Shown: positions 24,013 to 32,194 of the stretch, piece after piece | Layout of the letters: every line of letters starts with the position of its first letter | How positions within the stretch are numbered: position 1 is the stretch's first letter | Translations under genes and position numbers: made by a program | Notes under the pieces: model-generated | Databases searched by the model: none | What the model was told of the DNA's origin: nothing | The model's input: the letters and a program-made list of their open reading frames with translations, nothing else | Assembly: GCA_905235605.1 (NCBI GenBank) | Contig: CAJOMF010000009.1 | Coordinates: 1-43,629 of the forward strand | Origin: an uncultured bacterium | GTDB lineage: Bacteria; UBP6; UBA1177 | DNA: 43,629 nt | Reading direction: 5' to 3'

Positions 24013-25317
24013 ATGCGCCTGTTCTACGACATTATCGCCGACAAAAGAGACAAAAAGGCTCTTTCGAAAGAGGATATTTCCGATTTTCTGCAGAGCTACC
24101 TCGACGGAACTTTGAAGGATTATCAGATGTCAGCCATGCTTATGGCGGTATTTTTCAATTCTCTCAACAGCGAGGAGCTTGAAACGTGGACTGAAAAGAT
24201 GCTCTACAGCGGCGAAGTCCTCGATTTTTCAGACCTTGACGGCATTGTGGTCGACAAACATTCGACCGGAGGCGTCGGCGACAAAATTTCGATCCCTCTC
24301 GCTCCGCTTCTTGCAGAACTCGGTTTTTACGTGCCGATGATTTCAGGGCGCGGGCTAGGTCACACGGGCGGAACGCTTGATAAACTCGAATCAATCCCCG
24401 GTTTTTCAGTAAATATCGACAAAGAGTCTTTCAAAAAAATCGTAAGGACAAACAAAATGTCGCTCATCGGGCAGACTCCTGAGATCGCGCCGCTCGACAA
24501 AAAGCTCTACGCGCTCCGCGACGTTACGGGAACTATCGAATCGCTGCCGCTTATCTCATCTTCGATCATGAGCAAAAAGCTGGCTGAGGGAATAAACGGC
24601 CTCATTCTCGACATCAAGATAGGCGAAGGCGCATTCATGAAGGATCTCGCTTCGGGGACACGTCTGGCAAAGACGATGCGCGCTATCGGAAAGCGTTTCG
24701 GAAGAAGCGTTGACGTTCTTTTCACCAATATGGATGAGCCGCTTGGCTATGCTACAGGAAACGCGCTTGAAATAAAGGAATCCTTAGACGTGATGCAGGG
24801 AAAATACGTGCCGCAGGTAACAGAACTCACGATCCGTATGGCTGCAGTCCTGATGAAGACTTTCAAAATGACAACTTCGATCGAAGAAGGCGAAGAGAAG
24901 GCCGAAAAAATGCTCCAGACCGGCAGAGTCCTCGAAAGATTCGCTAAAACAATCGAACTTCAGGGCGGAGATCCGAAAGTCGCGGAAAATCAGTCGCTTC
25001 TTCCCGAAAGCCGCTTCAGAAAAAAGGTCAGGGCAGCTGAAAGCGGATTTATCAGCAAAATAAATGCACTCGATTTCGGCAAAGCACTCATCCGTTTGGG
25101 CGGCGGCAGACTGCGTCAGGAAGACAGCGTAAACAAGGCTGTCGGCTTCGTTTTCGCGAAAAAAGTCGGAGATCCTGTAAAAGCGGGAGATCTCCTCTAC
25201 ACGATCCACTACGATGAAGAAGACAGACTCAAAAGCGCGGAAGAACACTTGAAGGATGCCGTTTCCGTCACGGAAAAGCAGGCAGAAAAGACAAAACTCA
25301 TCCTCGGAAGCCTTTGA
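24013..25317 (+). CDS. pdp: Pyrimidine-nucleoside (thymidine) phosphorylase
   Basis: 434 aa, the usual length. It splits thymidine, uridine or deoxyuridine with phosphate into base and (deoxy)ribose-1-phosphate in nucleoside salvage; cytosolic homodimer. The family signature SGRGLGHTGGTLDKLES lies at about 112-128, preceded by the phosphate loop VDKHSTGGVGDKIS, with ALRDVTGTIESLPLI, SIMSKKLAEGINGLILDIKIGEGAFM and the C-terminal domain segments IRLGGGRLRQEDSVNKAVGF and GDPVKAGDLLYTIHYD. The bacterial length and lack of an N-terminal extension fit Pdp or DeoA; these cannot be separated with certainty by eye. GGGGG precedes the ATG. The stop lies two bases before the next ATG. Confidence 0.95.
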   Translation: MRLFYDIIADKRDKKALSKEDISDFLQSYLDGTLKDYQMSAMLMAVFFNSLNSEELETWTEKMLYSGEVLDFSDLDGIVVDKHSTGGVGDKISIPLAPLLAELGFYVPMISGRGLGHTGGTLDKLESIPGFSVNIDKESFKKIVRTNKMSLIGQTPEIAPLDKKLYALRDVTGTIESLPLISSSIMSKKLAEGINGLILDIKIGEGAFMKDLASGTRLAKTMRAIGKRFGRSVDVLFTNMDEPLGYATGNALEIKESLDVMQGKYVPQVTELTIRMAAVLMKTFKMTTSIEEGEEKAEKMLQTGRVLERFAKTIELQGGDPKVAENQSLLPESRFRKKVRAAESGFISKINALDFGKALIRLGGGRLRQEDSVNKAVGFVFAKKVGDPVKAGDLLYTIHYDEEDRLKSAEEHLKDAVSVTEKQAEKTKLILGSL

Positions 25318-25319
25318 TC

Positions 25320-26243
25320 ATGTTAGACGACAAGATCTTCACTTTCAACAGATACATGAAGCAGAAATTCGGCGGCAGAGTCGCCAGAATCTCGATGAGC
25401 ACAGGCTTCGACTGCCCCTGGAACAAGTGCATTTTCTGCCGCAAAGAGTCGTTTTCACCCAATGTTTCAGTCGATATGACGAAAGCTGACCGCGTGGAGA
25501 CGCTTGAAAGAAGCATGAACTTCCTTAAAAACCGCTACGGCAACAAGTTTTTTGCGGCTTATTTTCAAAGCGGGACTTCCACTTTCGGCGACAAGGAAAT
25601 TCTTAGCAAAATGTACCGCGAAGCCGCATCGATAAAGGGTGTTGTGGCAATGATCTTTTCGACGCGCCCCGATTATTTAGGCAAAGATGAAATCGATCTG
25701 ATCCTCGACAATGTGCCGGAAAATATCGATGAGATCTGGATAGAATTAGGGCTTCAGTCAACGAACGACAACTCTTTGAAGTGGATAAACCGCGGCCACG
25801 ATGCGGCGTGCTATTTCAAAGCGGTAGAAAACGTCGAAAAATACGGAAAAGGAAAAATAAAAGTCGCTCCCCACATAATTTTGGGTCTTCCCGGCGAAAC
25901 TGAAGAAGATATGCTTGCCACCGTGCTTCAGAGCACGCAAAGCCCCGTCGTAAAAGGCTTAAAGCTCCATCATTTGCAGATCCACAACTGCACTCCGCTT
26001 GAAAAAATTTATTCCGAAAATCCGTTTCCGCTCCTTTCGGTCGAAAAATATATCAAAATCACAGCTGATATCATCGCGAAACTGCCGAAAGACTTAGTCC
26101 TTTTCAGGCTTTTCACGACTGCCCCGGCAGAATATCTCATCGCTCCGAAGTGGAATCTCGGAACGCAGGAAGCCCTTCGCAAATTCGAGGAATATCTGGA
26201 CGCGAACCACATCACGCAGGGATGCGAAAGGTGCATGGAATAA
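25320..26243 (+). CDS. Radical SAM protein of the YhcC (TIGR01212) type
   Basis: 307 aa from ATG 25320, two bases after the pdp stop; an in-frame TTG at 25314 overlapping that stop is the alternative. The iron-sulphur cluster motif is DCPWNKCIFC, with Cys32, Cys37 and Cys40 (CX4CX2C). Other family segments are AYFQSGTSTFGD, IFSTRPDYLGKDEIDLI, EIWIELGLQSTNDNSLKWINRGHD, PHIILGLPGETEEDM, KGLKLHHLQIHNCTPLEKIY and a C-terminal GCERC. The YhcC family reads CPNRDG..GGCTFC with about ten residues before the second cysteine, so the first spacer is shortened here. The family's reaction is not known to me; relatives act on tRNA or protein substrates. Coexpression with pdp is likely. Confidence 0.88.
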   Translation: MLDDKIFTFNRYMKQKFGGRVARISMSTGFDCPWNKCIFCRKESFSPNVSVDMTKADRVETLERSMNFLKNRYGNKFFAAYFQSGTSTFGDKEILSKMYREAASIKGVVAMIFSTRPDYLGKDEIDLILDNVPENIDEIWIELGLQSTNDNSLKWINRGHDAACYFKAVENVEKYGKGKIKVAPHIILGLPGETEEDMLATVLQSTQSPVVKGLKLHHLQIHNCTPLEKIYSENPFPLLSVEKYIKITADIIAKLPKDLVLFRLFTTAPAEYLIAPKWNLGTQEALRKFEEYLDANHITQGCERCME

Positions 26244-26251
26244 GGGTTTGC

Positions 26252-26306
26252 GTCATCTTGAACAAAAGTGAAAGATCTCAGATTCTTCGCTTACGCTCAG
26301 AATGAC
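26252..26306. repeat. Palindromic intergenic repeat (GTCAT..TGA / TCA..ATGAC type)
   Basis: A 55-base imperfect palindrome fills the space between two convergent genes. The ends are GTCATCTTGA (26252-26261) and TCAGAATGAC (26297-26306), and the inner arms AGTGAAAGATCT and AGATTCTTCGCTT also pair. It strongly resembles the GTCATTCTGA..GAAGAATCT elements scattered between genes in many bacterial genomes. It may double as a bidirectional terminator. Confidence 0.65.
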
Positions 26307-26309
26307 ACA

Positions 26310-27221
26310 TTAGCCAACCAGAAAATCGGAAATCGCCGAAACAGTTTTTTCGTAGATTTCTTTTTCTTCGTTCAGAAGTTCGTGAAACCCTTTTCCGATA
26401 AGGGTTTTGCGGCAGTTTTCAAGATTTGTTGCAACAATATTCTGAGCATTGTTGTCAACGACCGTGTCGTGTTCAGCCTGAACTAAAAGAACCGGGACTT
26501 TGACTTTTTTAGCCGCTTCGGGAAGTTTTTGCATCGCCTTAATACTTTCGTTTACCCACGCAAATGCAGGTCCTCCCAGTGCGAAAGAGCGGTTCTGAGT
26601 CACAAAACTCTGCTGCCGCATATAGTTTTCAAAACTGTGTGTAAGATGAGTTTTTTCAAAAGACTTGAGGTAATCTTTGGCACTTTTTCCGATGGCGTAA
26701 AACCTGCTGAAACCTAGCAGGCATGCACCTTTCACGATGATTTTCACCAAAGTTTCGGGCATACTGTAAATCAAACCCCACATAGGACTGACGAAGACGA
26801 TTTTTTTGAACAGATCCGCGCATCTTGCGGCAAGAAGAAGCGAGACTGCGCCTCCCATCGAGTGTGAAACAAGGAAAACATCTTTTTTCTTTGCATATTC
26901 GAGAACAATATTTTTGAGAAAATCCTCGGCGTCATCGACATAAAAATCAAAATTTTCGACATATCCCTTTTCGCTTTCGGCAAGCATCCTGCCGCTTGCC
27001 CCCTGCCCTCTGTGGTCGAGAGAAAACACAGTGAAACCAAGTTCATTCATCCGCTCAAAAAAAGGACAGTACTTCAAAAAATACTCAGCCCTGCCGGTGA
27101 GAAAAAGAATAACGGCTTTTTCGCGCTCTGCTTTAAAGCAGGAATATGCGATTTTAACATTTCCGTGTCTGCTTTGAAAATGCTGAAAAGAAAGATCGGA
27201 CCTATTTTCCATCAACGACAT
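26310..27221 (-). CDS. Alpha/beta hydrolase, monoacylglycerol-lipase or lysophospholipase type
   Basis: 303 aa. The fold is seen in order: AVILFLTGRAEYFLKY (oxyanion strand, PldB-like TGRxEyxxKY), FTVFSLDHRGQGASGR, the nucleophile elbow VSHSMGG (Ser near 119), VPVLLVQAEHDTVVDNNAQ (acid) and KGFHELLNE (His). It is predicted to hydrolyse lysophospholipids or monoacylglycerols; no signal peptide, so cytosolic or membrane-peripheral. The start ATG 27221 overlaps the panB end by 20 bases; a second in-frame ATG at 27212 also lies within the overlap. It is the last gene of the rsmA-panB run. The substrate is not fixed by sequence. Confidence 0.88.
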   Translation of the reverse strand: MSLMENRSDLSFQHFQSRHGNVKIAYSCFKAEREKAVILFLTGRAEYFLKYCPFFERMNELGFTVFSLDHRGQGASGRMLAESEKGYVENFDFYVDDAEDFLKNIVLEYAKKKDVFLVSHSMGGAVSLLLAARCADLFKKIVFVSPMWGLIYSMPETLVKIIVKGACLLGFSRFYAIGKSAKDYLKSFEKTHLTHSFENYMRQQSFVTQNRSFALGGPAFAWVNESIKAMQKLPEAAKKVKVPVLLVQAEHDTVVDNNAQNIVATNLENCRKTLIGKGFHELLNEEKEIYEKTVSAISDFLVG

Positions 27222-27969
27222 CTTTTTTGTATTCTTTGAGTGCGTTCGTCACCAGAGAATCGAGATCAAGATATTTTTTGAGGAATGACGGATTGAAATC
27301 AGCATTCATTCCCAAAAGGTCATAAATTACAAGCACCTGTCCGTCAGTATCGTTTCCTGCGCCGATCCCGATTGTGGGAATCTTCACCTTTCCGGTGATG
27401 TCCGCTGCCAGAGTTTCGGGAATCCCTTCAAGAACGATCATGTCTGCACCCGCTTTTTCGACGGTGAGAGCTGAATCCAGAATGAATTTACACTCTTTTT
27501 CGCTTTTGCCGCGCTTTGCAAAACCGCCGAATTCATGCACATACTGCGGAGTGAGACCTACATGGGCAACGACCGGAATCCCGAAAGAAACAAGTTTCGA
27601 GATCAATGGACATACTTCGCTGCCGCCTTCGACTTTGACCGCTTCAGCACCGGCTTTTATGAGTTTTACGGCACTTTCGATTCCCTGTTCAACCGAAGAC
27701 TGGTAACTTCCGAAAGGCATATCTGCAATCAGAAAAGGATCCTGAGCACCTTTTCTGGCCGCTCTTACATGGTGAGCGACTTCCTCAATCGAGACGTTGA
27801 GAGTGTTTTCCTCGCCTTTTATCACCATGCCGAGACTGTCGCCGACTAACATGGAATCAATACCGGCCTTTTCGACAAGACGCGCGAACGATGCGTCGTA
27901 GCAGGTGACCATCGAGATTTTTTCAGTTCCCTTTTTGCTTTTGAGCTTTGGAAGAGTGACTTTCATCAT
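27202..27969 (-). CDS. panB: 3-methyl-2-oxobutanoate hydroxymethyltransferase
   Basis: 255 aa, slightly shorter than the usual 260-280. It makes ketopantoate from alpha-ketoisovalerate and 5,10-methylene-tetrahydrofolate, the first committed step to pantothenate and CoA; cytosolic. Family segments: SMVTCYDASFARLVEKAGID, MLVGDSLGMVIKGEENTLNVSIEE, FLIADMPFGSYQ, AVKVEGGSE, PVVAHVGLTPQ, VLEGIPE, IGIGAGNDTDGQVLVIYDLLGM and the conserved metal and substrate residues in them. The ATG overlaps the rsmA stop, so the two are coupled. No panC or panD lies in the window. Confidence 0.95.
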   Translation of the reverse strand: MMKVTLPKLKSKKGTEKISMVTCYDASFARLVEKAGIDSMLVGDSLGMVIKGEENTLNVSIEEVAHHVRAARKGAQDPFLIADMPFGSYQSSVEQGIESAVKLIKAGAEAVKVEGGSEVCPLISKLVSFGIPVVAHVGLTPQYVHEFGGFAKRGKSEKECKFILDSALTVEKAGADMIVLEGIPETLAADITGKVKIPTIGIGAGNDTDGQVLVIYDLLGMNADFNPSFLKKYLDLDSLVTNALKEYKKDVVDGK

Positions 27970-28778
27970 TTCCGTCTCCCTATTTTTTCATTGATTTTAA
28001 GAATAGTTTCCCAATCAAGTTCCTCAGCGCGCTTCATCGCGATATCGCCGAAACTGTCAAGTTTTTCAGCACTTATCCCGTTGATTTTAAAAACATTCTG
28101 CAAAGTTTTGCGCCTGTTCGAAAAAAGAATCCGCACCGTATCGGCAAAAGCCGAAAGTTCTTCCTTCGTAAAGTTGTGGTCGTTGAAAGTAACTTTCAAA
28201 ACAGCGCTTTCGACTTTCGGAGCGGGATAAAAATCTTCCGGCGGAACTTTGAAAACATAGTCTGCATGCCCGACAAGCCTTATCAAAGCGGCGATCGGCC
28301 CGAAATCGCGTGTCTGAGGCGCTGCGGCGAATTTCTGCGCCACTTCCTTCTGCAGAAGAAAAACTGCACCGTCAAGATAACGGCTTTCAAAACAGGTGTT
28401 CATCATTATCAGAGAACTTACCTGATAAGGCAGATTCCCGAAAACATAACCTTTAGTCCCTTGATAATACTGCAAAAAATCAATTTTAGCACCGTCCTGA
28501 AAAACAATATCCGCCGAATCAGAAAAACGGCTGCGGAGAACAGCCAGCATATTTTCGTCAAGATCGGCAACGGTAAGCGGAGCAAGTTTTTTCTGAACCG
28601 CTTTTTCGGTGAGAGAGCCGAGACCGCCGCCGATTTCGACATAAAAACCTTTGTTCAGAGGAACCAGATCGATGATACGGCAGAGAACATCATCATTGAA
28701 AAGGAAATTCTGCGAAAATTTTTTATTTGCCTGAACTCCCGCTTTTGCGAGATATCTTTTGATTTCCGAAAGATTCAA
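27966..28778 (-). CDS. rsmA: 16S rRNA dimethyladenosine transferase (KsgA)
   Basis: 270 aa from TTG 28778, placed there because GGAG lies about 8 bases upstream. An in-frame TTG at 28793 would sit inside the terminator hairpin. It dimethylates the two adjacent adenines in helix 45 of 16S rRNA during 30S assembly. SAM-binding and catalytic segments: KKFSQNFLFND, FYVEIGGGLGSLTEKAV (motif I), LTVADLDENML, VFGNLPYQVSSLIM (motif IV, N-L-P-Y), AVFLLQKEVAQKFAA, and a C-terminal helical domain with FSNRRKTLQNVF. It is preceded by the strong ribosomal-operon terminator, so it must use its own promoter or readthrough. Confidence 0.93.
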   Translation of the reverse strand: MNLSEIKRYLAKAGVQANKKFSQNFLFNDDVLCRIIDLVPLNKGFYVEIGGGLGSLTEKAVQKKLAPLTVADLDENMLAVLRSRFSDSADIVFQDGAKIDFLQYYQGTKGYVFGNLPYQVSSLIMMNTCFESRYLDGAVFLLQKEVAQKFAAAPQTRDFGPIAALIRLVGHADYVFKVPPEDFYPAPKVESAVLKVTFNDHNFTKEELSAFADTVRILFSNRRKTLQNVFKINGISAEKLDSFGDIAMKRAEELDWETILKINEKIGRRK

Positions 28779-28790
28779 AAAGTTACTCCG

Positions 28791-28821
28791 CAAACAAAAA
28801 TGGCTGCCCGAAAGCAGCCAT
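28791..28821 (-). terminator. Intrinsic terminator of the S10-spc-alpha operon
   Basis: On the minus strand an 8-bp stem (ATGGCTGC with GCAGCCAT), six-base loop TTTCGG and a run of T follow rplQ by about 25 bases. This is a textbook Rho-independent terminator. Confidence 0.9.
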
Positions 28822-28845
28822 AAAAATCAAAACAAAAATACGGAA

Positions 28846-29307
28846 TTAAGCTTGCGGCTCTTCAGCTTTGGGCTCTTCCTTCGGTGCTTCGACCGGAGCT
28901 TCAGCCTTTGGAGCAGCTTTCTTTGCTTTTTTCTTTACCGATTCATCTGCACCGAGGTATTCGATAATCGCCGTCGGAGCTGCATCGCCTCTGCGGAATC
29001 CGAGTTTGATTATTCTCGTGTAGCCGCCTTCTCTTGCAGCGAATCTCGGTCCGATTTCCTTCAACAGTTTCGTGATAACGATTTCTCTATCCGATTTTAC
29101 GAGCTTCGAAAGCTGGGTAATGGAAGCAGCCGTATTTTTCTTTGCAAGCGTAACTGCTTTGTCAGCTATTTTCTGAAGCTCTTTCGCTCTGATCAAAGTC
29201 GTCTGTATACGTTCGCTTTTTACGAGTGAATTAAGCAAGTTACAAAGCATAGCCTCGCGATGCGAGCTGTTTCTGTTTAATTTTCTTCCTGCCTTTTTAT
29301 GTCTCAT
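28846..29307 (-). CDS. rplQ: 50S ribosomal protein bL17 with C-terminal extension
   Basis: 153 aa; the core (1-120) is standard: MRHKKAGRKLNRNSSHREAM, LLNSLVKSERIQTTLIRAKELQ, and the ending GFRRGDAAPTAIIEYLG. An extra Lys/Ala then Pro/Glu/Ala-rich tail of about 33 residues (KKAKKAAPKAEAPVEAP and on) is low complexity and probably disordered on the ribosome surface near the exit tunnel. The ATG overlaps the rpoA stop. Confidence 0.97.
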   Translation of the reverse strand: MRHKKAGRKLNRNSSHREAMLCNLLNSLVKSERIQTTLIRAKELQKIADKAVTLAKKNTAASITQLSKLVKSDREIVITKLLKEIGPRFAAREGGYTRIIKLGFRRGDAAPTAIIEYLGADESVKKKAKKAAPKAEAPVEAPKEEPKAEEPQA

Positions 29308-30317
29308 TGTTTGCTCCCTGCATTCTTTTCAATCTGTTCAATAATTCTGGCATCCGGGAAATTTTCGATTTCCATTCCGAAATGCAATCCCATCTTCATC
29401 AAAAGAACTTTTATCTCGTTAAGAGATTTTCTTCCGAAATTCTTCGTTTTAAGCATATCGGCTTCTGTCTTCGTAACGAGTTCTCCGATATACTTGATTT
29501 CCGCATTTTTAAGACAGTTGTTCGATCTTACGCTGAGGTCGAGATCGTCGATCGTCTTATAAAGGTTCATATTGACTTCACCGGTAACATCGGAAGAATT
29601 GAGGTCATCCGACTCATCGACTGCGAAACTGATGAAGAACTTGGTGTGTTCTCTCAGAATCATGGCCGCATAAGCCAAAGCATCGCGGGGAGTAAGCGAA
29701 CCGTCCGTTTCCAGATCGAAAGTCAGTTTATCGAAATCAAAACTGTTTTTGACCCTTGCGTTGGAAACTTTGTAGTTTGCCCTGACGACCGGAGAAAAGA
29801 AAGAATCTATCGGAATATAGCCTTCGCTGAAGATATCCTGATTGTGCGATTCGGATGGAACATAACCTCTGCCGATCCCGACAAGAAGTTCCATTTCAAA
29901 ATCAACGCCTTCATCCATCTCGAAGAGCGGAAGATCTTTGTTGAGGATCGTAAGTCCAGCCGTTTCCTGAATATCACCTGCCGTGACCGTTCCTTTGCCG
30001 CTTTTTTTAAGGACAAGGTAGTGGAGCTTGTCTTCGTGAGCAATAAAACGGATCTGTTTGATGTTGAGGATGATATCGATAACGTCTTCTTTTATTCCAG
30101 GAATCGTTGCGAATTCGTGCTCGACGCCTTTTATTTTAACGCCGATGACAGCAGCTCCGCGGAGACTGGAAATAAGGATCCTGCGAAGCGCGTTACCCAA
30201 AGTTATGCCGTATCCTTTCATAAGCGGCTCGCAGATGAAACGGCAGTAGTTCTGCCCCTGTTCACCGATTTTGACTTCTTTCGGCATAATCAATGTTTTC
30301 CAATTGGCTCTAAACAT
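29304..30317 (-). CDS. rpoA: RNA polymerase alpha subunit
   Basis: 337 aa, full length. The N-terminal dimerisation domain carries FICEPLMKGYGITLGNALRRILISSLRGAAV and GVEHEFATIPGIKEDVIDI. The C-terminal domain (from about 255) carries LDLSVRSNNCLKNAEIKYIGELV, MLKTKNFGRKSLNEIK and GLHFGMEI, the DNA UP-element and activator-binding helices. The alpha dimer nucleates assembly of beta and beta'. The order rpsD-rpoA-rplQ is the usual alpha operon. Confidence 0.98.
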   Translation of the reverse strand: MFRANWKTLIMPKEVKIGEQGQNYCRFICEPLMKGYGITLGNALRRILISSLRGAAVIGVKIKGVEHEFATIPGIKEDVIDIILNIKQIRFIAHEDKLHYLVLKKSGKGTVTAGDIQETAGLTILNKDLPLFEMDEGVDFEMELLVGIGRGYVPSESHNQDIFSEGYIPIDSFFSPVVRANYKVSNARVKNSFDFDKLTFDLETDGSLTPRDALAYAAMILREHTKFFISFAVDESDDLNSSDVTGEVNMNLYKTIDDLDLSVRSNNCLKNAEIKYIGELVTKTEADMLKTKNFGRKSLNEIKVLLMKMGLHFGMEIENFPDARIIEQIEKNAGSKQ

Positions 30318-30329
30318 CAGAACCCTCCA

Positions 30330-30965
30330 TTACTTAGAGTAAAGCTCAACTATGAGATTTTCCTTGACATCCTGCGGTAAATCTTCTCTTTCGGGAAGGC
30401 GGATAACTTTTCCCTTCATTTCGTCTTTATTCACTTCCAACCATGCCGGAGTCGCGATCCTTGCCGCGATGTTCTCGTCAGCCATGATCTCTTTGAATAT
30501 CTTAGCGTCTCTGCTTCTTTCCTTGACAGCGATGATGTCGCCTTCCTTAACGATGAAGGACGGGATATCGGTGCCTTTTCCGTTGACAGAAAAATGTCTG
30601 TGGTTGATGAGCTGTCTAGCCTGAGCTCTGCTGTTCGCAAAACCGAGACGGTAAACAACGTTGTCGAGTCTGCATTCAAGCATTCTGAGCAGATTTTCAC
30701 CGGTAGCACCTTTCTTCAGATCAGCCCTTTTGTAGAAAATACTGAACTGTCTTTCAAGCATACCGTACATTGCTTTTGTTTTCTGCTTTTCACGAAGCTG
30801 GATTTTGTACTCTGTGACTCTTTTTTTCTCGCGTCCGTGGAGACCGGGAGAATAGGGTTTTCTGTCGAACGAGCATTTGTCGGAATTGCAGCGTTCGCCT
30901 TTAAGAAAAAGTTTTACACCTTCTCTTCTGCAAATTTTGCATTTTGCTTCTTTGTTCTTAGCCAA
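30330..30965 (-). CDS. rpsD: 30S ribosomal protein uS4, zinc-binding (C+) form
   Basis: 211 aa. A primary 16S-binding protein and, in some bacteria, translational repressor of the alpha operon. The N-terminus keeps four cysteines (CKICRREG, then RCNSDKC) fitting a zinc site, so this is the C+ form, not a zinc-free paralogue. The S4 RNA-binding domain is seen as LECRLDNVVYRLGFANSRAQARQLINHRHFSVNGK. AGGAGG precedes the ATG. Confidence 0.97.
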   Translation of the reverse strand: MAKNKEAKCKICRREGVKLFLKGERCNSDKCSFDRKPYSPGLHGREKKRVTEYKIQLREKQKTKAMYGMLERQFSIFYKRADLKKGATGENLLRMLECRLDNVVYRLGFANSRAQARQLINHRHFSVNGKGTDIPSFIVKEGDIIAVKERSRDAKIFKEIMADENIAARIATPAWLEVNKDEMKGKVIRLPEREDLPQDVKENLIVELYSK

Positions 30966-31007
30966 AGCTTCCTCCTTTTGAGCTAAAAGTTTACACTAAC
31001 CAACGAA

Positions 31008-31388
31008 TTAAACTCTTCTTTTCTTTTTGGGACGACAACCGTTGTGCGGTATCGGAGTGATATCTCTAAGAAGTGTTACGTTGTAACCGATATTTGCGAA
31101 TCCTCTGATCGCAGCTTCTCTTCCGCTTCCCGGACCTTTTACAAAAACGCTCAAAGTTTTGAGACCGTAGTCCTGAGCCTTTTTGCCTGCATCTTCAGCA
31201 GCCATCTGAGCAGCATACGGAGTGCTCTTCTTGCTGCCGCGGAAGCCTTTGAGACCTGCGCTCGACCATGACAGAACGTTACCGCTGACATCAGTGATCG
31301 TAACGATCGTGTTGTTGAAACTGCACTGAATGTAAGCGAGTCCTGTCTGAATATTCTTTTTTACTCTTTTCTTCTTTTCAGGTGCCAT
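31008..31388 (-). CDS. rpsK: 30S ribosomal protein uS11
   Basis: 126 aa. Platform protein of the 30S subunit. Conserved segments: [63 protein letters not shown] and the C-terminal [18 protein letters not shown]. It lies 19 bases after rpsM. Nothing unusual is seen. Confidence 0.98.
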   Translation of the reverse strand: MAPEKKKRVKKNIQTGLAYIQCSFNNTIVTITDVSGNVLSWSSAGLKGFRGSKKSTPYAAQMAAEDAGKKAQDYGLKTLSVFVKGPGSGREAAIRGFANIGYNVTLLRDITPIPHNGCRPKKKRRV

Positions 31389-31407
31389 ATTATTTCTCCT
31401 TCAACTA

Positions 31408-31776
31408 TTATTTTTTCTTTTTCATAAGATTGCGGCGCGGACCTTTTCTCGTTCTCGCGTTGGTACGCGTTCTCTGACCTCTGCACGGAAGACCTCTTCT
31501 GTGTCTGCGGCCTCTATAGCTTCCGAGATCCATCAATCTTTTGATGTTCATAATAGTTTCTTTTCTAAGATCACCTTCGACCGTGTATTTCTGATCGATA
31601 ATGGCTCTGATCTTGATAGCCATCGGTTCATCGACATCATCACTTTTGATGTTTCTGTCAATGCCTGCTTCATCAAGTATTTTCTGAGCGCTGGTTCTGC
31701 CGATGCCGTAAACGTACGTCAAGGCAATTTCCATTCTCTTCTTCCTTGGAAGATCAATTCCTGCAATACGAACCAA
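31408..31776 (-). CDS. rpsM: 30S ribosomal protein uS13
   Basis: 122 aa. Head protein that touches the P-site tRNA and the central protuberance. The start is TTG 31776 (then Val-Arg-Ile-Ala-Gly), with GGAGG upstream. Conserved segments: [19 protein letters not shown]-like helix, [43 protein letters not shown] in pieces. Confidence 0.98.
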   Translation of the reverse strand: MVRIAGIDLPRKKRMEIALTYVYGIGRTSAQKILDEAGIDRNIKSDDVDEPMAIKIRAIIDQKYTVEGDLRKETIMNIKRLMDLGSYRGRRHRRGLPCRGQRTRTNARTRKGPRRNLMKKKK

Positions 31777-31808
31777 GTGTCACCTCCTGTTTTTTCGCGA
31801 CAACTATA

Positions 31809-31922
31809 TTAACCTTGTTTTTGTTTATGCTTAGGGTTCTCGCATATAACTCTGAGAATACCTTTTCTCTTAACGATCTTGCATTTTGAGCATATCTTTT
31901 TTACCGAAGCTCTTACTTTCAT
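31809..31922 (-). CDS. rpmJ: 50S ribosomal protein bL36, zinc-binding form
   Basis: 37 aa: [20 protein letters not shown], then [17 protein letters not shown]. The three cysteines and the histidine (CxxC..C..H) make the zinc-ribbon C+ form. It was found by direct translation of the gap between infA and rpsM. AGGAG lies upstream of ATG 31922. Confidence 0.96.
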   Translation of the reverse strand: MKVRASVKKICSKCKIVKRKGILRVICENPKHKQKQG

Positions 31923-31932
31923 CTTTCTCTCC

Positions 31933-32187
31933 TTAATTATTCGAATTAGCGTTGTTTGCCGGATTGTTGCTTTTCATTCTGTGAACGATCCTTCCTCTCG
32001 ACAGATCGTAAGGCGAAAGCTCGATCTGCACTTTGTCGCCCGGAAGAATGCGGATAAAATACTTGCGCATTTTACCGGAAATGTGCGCCAGAACTGAGTG
32101 ACCGTTTTCCAAAGCCACCCTGAACATAGCGTTCGGCAGAGTGTCGATGATCGTTCCTTCTACGATGATGCCTTCTTCCTTACTCAT
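31933..32187 (-). CDS. infA: Translation initiation factor IF-1
   Basis: 84 aa; a single OB-fold protein that occupies the ribosomal A site during initiation. Conserved: [56 protein letters not shown] in pieces. A short Asn-rich tail ([11 protein letters not shown]) extends the usual 72 residues. It follows secY directly; adk and map, which often lie between, are absent. Confidence 0.97.
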   Translation of the reverse strand: MSKEEGIIVEGTIIDTLPNAMFRVALENGHSVLAHISGKMRKYFIRILPGDKVQIELSPYDLSRGRIVHRMKSNNPANNANSNN

Positions 32188-32194
32188 CGGAAAC

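Noticed and set aside
29307-30380. 357-codon plus-strand frame
   Set aside because: It is antisense to rpoA, which is certain; the translation is a Phe/Asp/Arg-rich shadow with no family look.
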